The position numbers and the translations under genes are program-made. A DNA stretch of 14,158 bases from JAUPVL01 sp964512085 (GTDB lineage: Bacteria; Patescibacteriota; Saccharimonadia; CAILAD01; BJGX01), in assembly GCA_964512085.1 (NCBI GenBank), contig CAZEIU010000021.1, positions 1 through 14,158 of the forward strand. The letters are read 5' to 3'. The notes below the pieces were generated by a model. That model was not told the DNA's origin and did not search any database. It was given only the letters and a program-made list of their open reading frames with translations. Of this stretch, positions 12,258 through 14,158 are shown one piece after another (the stretch's first letter is position 1; each line of letters starts with the position of its first letter).

Positions 12258-12536
12258 ATGTCAGGACGTGTTCTGGTACCAAATATGCTCGGCATTCATC
12301 AAGCTGTTGCTGTCAAATTAACAGAACTGGGTAGACAGGTATTTATAGATGAGCAAGCCAAGCTTGGTTCACAAAGACCATTAAGTGAGCACCTACTATC
12401 TGGTAAAACTGATGAATATGGCTGGTCAAGATTTCGACTATCAGAGCTTATGGAGACCTTTGGAGCAGTAATGCGCGATGACGGAGTAAGAACCTCAGAA
12501 TTATTCGATAGTGATATTAAGATTCTTCAGTCATAG
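12258..12536 (+). CDS. Unknown 92-aa protein
   Basis: A soluble 92-aa protein with no recognised family. It has mixed helical character (QAVAVKLTELGRQVFIDEQ, RLSELMETFGAVM), no cysteines, no membrane segment and slightly acidic overall charge. AT-rich codon use matches the native genes. It is a single-gene transcription unit with its own promoter (12193-12221) and terminator (12549-12573), which supports it being real. The ribosome binding site before ATG 12258 is weak. An ATG at 12247 is out of frame and would give only a short peptide. Confidence 0.7.
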   Translation: MSGRVLVPNMLGIHQAVAVKLTELGRQVFIDEQAKLGSQRPLSEHLLSGKTDEYGWSRFRLSELMETFGAVMRDDGVRTSELFDSDIKILQS

Positions 12537-12548
12537 ATAACTGGTTAT

Positions 12549-12573
12549 AGCGATGTTAAAAACATCGCTTTTT
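12549..12573 (+). terminator. Terminator after the 92-aa gene
   Basis: AGCGATGTT (12549-12557) pairs perfectly with AACATCGCT (12561-12569), loop AAA, with a run of T to 12573. Confidence 0.92.
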
Positions 12574-12578
12574 ATATA

Positions 12579-12607
12579 TTGACAAAAGCATTTTGAGTTG
12601 TTAAACT
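12579..12607 (+). promoter_or_regulatory. Promoter of the large structured RNA
   Basis: TTGACA (12579-12584), a 17-nt spacer and TAAACT (12602-12607). It lies just after the preceding terminator and faces the GC-rich structured region. Predicted start is near 12614. Confidence 0.75.
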
Positions 12608-12613
12608 AGGCTC

Positions 12614-13189
12614 TGTATTGTTCTTTAGACAAATATGGTCAACGCCTAAAAGGCTCTAGTACATAGAGGCAGCCAGGTTCCTTAAGAACACAGCTGTGCT
12701 CGCAACGTCATGTTGCTTGAGCTGCTGTTATGCCAACTGCCTCTTCTTTCTCCAGTATCCGCACTGGAGACTTTGGGGGACCGCCACCCCAAAGCGCCGC
12801 ACACCCGCCACCCACCGCCGGCGCGGAACGGCACCGCGGATCGGCTCGGCACGATTGACGTAGGCATCGCAGCCGCGAACGCTATGTCGAGAGGTTAGCT
12901 CGTCCTCACCCAACGAGTTAGGGAACCCAGTCAGCGGCCGAGCGCTGCGGGTTTCCGACCAAGTCTCCCCGATCAGGCCGGGATAGAGCACACAACGAGA
13001 GTGCAACTCTCTCGTGCCTCAACATAGGAAGCACCGAGGTTAGTGACTATAGGGTAGCTCCTATTGGGTAGCCAAAAACAAGCTAGATTGCAAGGCTCCA
13101 GCCTGAGTTCAACCTTGCAATCGACCTTCCGTCGGGGTGGGGCCTTCGGGCCCCACCCCGCACCACCTCGCTATTTAGCGGGGTTTTTT
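12614..13189 (+). ncRNA. Large structured noncoding RNA, unassigned class
   Basis: A transcription unit of about 575 nt between a promoter and a strong terminator, with no convincing ORF. It is full of perfect stems: CTCTA/TAGAG (12654-12668), GAGGCAG/CTGCCTC (12666-12672, 12737-12743) enclosing GTTC/GAAC and CAGCT/AGCTG plus GCAAC/GTTGC, CTCCAGT/ACTGGAG (12750-12769), CTTTGGGG/CCCCAAAG (12771-12794), GCGCCG/CGGCGC around a C-rich loop (12794-12824), AGCTCGT/ACGAGTT (12897-12919), AACCC-CAGCG/CGCTG-GGGTT (12924-12953), ACGAGAG/CTCTCGT (12995-13015), a 10-bp stem (13086-13095 with 13113-13122), and a 12-bp UUCG-capped stem (13133-13160). G+C reaches 80% over 12781-12840. The signatures of RNase P RNA, tmRNA, SRP RNA and group I/II introns were sought by eye and not found. 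It may be a lineage-specific ornate RNA. Confidence 0.75.
13166..13189 (+). terminator. Terminator of the large structured RNA
   Basis: CCTCGCT (13166-13172) pairs with AGCGGGG (13177-13183), loop ATTT, then T6. It sits right before the nadK promoter. Confidence 0.9.
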
Positions 13190-13197
13190 GATACGAT
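13189..13197 (+). promoter_or_regulatory. Extended -10 promoter of nadK (leaderless)
   Basis: TGATACGAT (TGn plus TACGAT at 13192-13197) ends 7 nt before ATG 13205. It starts at the last T of the preceding terminator. AAGGTG lies too close to the ATG to act as a normal ribosome binding site. Confidence 0.6.
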
Positions 13198-13204
13198 AAG
13201 GTGC

Positions 13205-13999
13205 ATGGATAATATTATTGTGTTTACTAAGCCTTCTACTAAGGCCAAACTTATAGAAAAAGAATTATTGTTGCAACTACGTAATAATAAGATAAGTCTA
13301 AAAAAACGCGTAGTCATTAGTATTGGTGGAGATGGCACAATGCTAATGGCTATAAAAAAATATTTAGACCAACAAGTATCATTTATAGGTATATCAGCCG
13401 GAACGTTGGGTTTTTTACAAACCATCAACAGAGACGAGATTGAGCTATTAGTGCAAGCTTTGGTCAAAAATTCATTTAGCGAAATTAATGCGCCGCTTGT
13501 GGCTGTAGCTAATAGTGATAAACCAAACGAGATTCTGGGCTATGGCTTTAATGATATAACTGTTGAGCGCAAAGGCCCAAGAGCGGCTAATTTTGATTTA
13601 CATATAGATGACAATGCTGGTACTTTTATTGGCGATGGAGTAATATTTTCAACTCCATTAGGCTCTACAGCATATTCTTTGGCAGCCGGAGGACCGATAA
13701 TTGATAGTCGGTCACAAGACGTACTGGTAGTGACACCTAGCAATCCGCATATTTCACATTTGTACTCAAGCTTGCAACGGCCACACGTGTTGCAAAAGGG
13801 TAGAGTTATAAAGATAAGTGGTACAAATGAGAATCTAACAGAAAGACCAATTCAACTAGATGTAGACGGAATGACCATAATAGAGCAAATAGAGAAACCT
13901 GTAGATATATTCTTATCCGACAAAACCGTATCGTTACTAGAACTTAAAGAAAAAGATTTTCATAGTCGCATAGATAAGAAACGACTAGGTAGATATTAA
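13205..13999 (+). CDS. nadK: NAD kinase
   Basis: A 264-aa NAD kinase that phosphorylates NAD to NADP in the cytoplasm. The GGDGT catalytic motif is at residues 41-45 (SIGGDGTML), followed by ISAGTLGFL, the NDI segment at 116-118 (GFNDITVERKG), and the glycine-rich GDGVIFSTPLGSTAYSLAAGGP at 143-164. All are diagnostic for the family. The frame is open back to 13064, but that stretch belongs to the structured RNA and terminator. ATG 13205 gives the normal N-terminus (DNIIVFTKP), slightly short for the family. An extended -10 directly upstream suggests a leaderless message. A tRNA-Ser gene follows on the same strand with its own -10. Confidence 0.95.
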   Translation: MDNIIVFTKPSTKAKLIEKELLLQLRNNKISLKKRVVISIGGDGTMLMAIKKYLDQQVSFIGISAGTLGFLQTINRDEIELLVQALVKNSFSEINAPLVAVANSDKPNEILGYGFNDITVERKGPRAANFDLHIDDNAGTFIGDGVIFSTPLGSTAYSLAAGGPIIDSRSQDVLVVTPSNPHISHLYSSLQRPHVLQKGRVIKISGTNENLTERPIQLDVDGMTIIEQIEKPVDIFLSDKTVSLLELKEKDFHSRIDKKRLGRY

Positions 14000-14030
14000 A
14001 TAACCGCTATGACCTTTCTACAGATTAGCG

Positions 14031-14036
14031 TATAAT
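14031..14036 (+). promoter_or_regulatory. -10 box of tRNA-Ser(CGA)
   Basis: A perfect TATAAT 10 nt upstream of the tRNA 5' end. The -35 is not clear. Confidence 0.6.
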
Positions 14037-14046
14037 TTTATTGCGA

Positions 14047-14137
<91 letters not shown>

Positions 14138-14158
14138 TTGGGAAATGCGTTCATTGGC

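Noticed and set aside
12682..13006. ORFs on both strands inside the large structured RNA
   Set aside because: No ribosome binding sites, odd composition, and they cross many perfect stems.
12614..13189. RNase P RNA, tmRNA, SRP RNA or group I/II intron
   Set aside because: I looked for GAGGAAAGTCC and ACAGAA (RNase P), TTCGAC plus a tRNA-like end (tmRNA), the GGAAG/GCAGC SRP core and intron domain V, and found none on either strand. A covariance search is still needed.
13064..13204. N-terminal extension of NAD kinase
   Set aside because: This stretch is the structured RNA tail and its terminator; the native NadK N-terminus starts at 13205.

Overview
The window looks like a piece of a small, AT-rich bacterial genome of the Patescibacteria/CPR type, most likely Saccharibacteria (TM7) or a close relative. 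This is inferred from gene content, not from a marker gene. The genes are short and tightly packed, and several apparently leaderless transcripts start within 0-2 nt of the ATG. There are two FemAB-type peptidoglycan-bridge enzymes, core translation genes (valS, tsaD, nine tRNA genes), nadK and many small unknown proteins. The code appears standard.

Layout. 1-150: structured RNA, including what I read as a complete type III hammerhead ribozyme (81-131) with every conserved core base present and predicted cleavage after C86. 158-1221: a zinc-ribbon protein and a DEDDh exonuclease, then a terminator. 1271-3291 (minus): two overlapping FemAB-family genes. 3331-4133 (plus): a consensus promoter, a 70-aa unknown ORF, five tRNA genes (Leu-TAA, Arg-TCT, Leu-TAG, one aberrant tRNA with an 8-nt anticodon loop, and a CAT tRNA that is probably Ile2) and a terminator. 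4134-4970 (minus): prephenate dehydratase. 5025-6050: tsaD. 6058-6921 (minus): a long acidic disordered protein. 7043-10289: valS overlapping a membrane-anchored repeat protein. 10393-10842 (minus): two tRNA-Ser genes separated by large inverted repeats. 10911-11585: a two-helix membrane protein. 11595-12044 (minus): a very GC-rich 90-aa ORF with its own promoter and terminator. 12046-12182 (minus): tRNA-Arg(GCG). 12193-12573: a 92-aa unknown gene. 12579-13189: a GC-rich, hairpin-packed, apparently noncoding transcription unit of about 575 nt with a consensus -35 and a strong terminator. 13205-13999: nadK. 14047-14136: tRNA-Ser(CGA).

The two strongest candidates for something new are the hammerhead ribozyme ahead of the zinc-ribbon/exonuclease genes and the large structured RNA before nadK. 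The latter matched none of the large RNA classes whose signatures I could check by eye (RNase P, tmRNA, SRP, group I/II). Secondary oddities are the tRNA with the expanded anticodon loop, the split between CCA-encoding and CCA-less tRNA genes, a probably foreign GC-rich gene, and a repeated pattern of extended -10 boxes sitting 7-8 nt from start codons.
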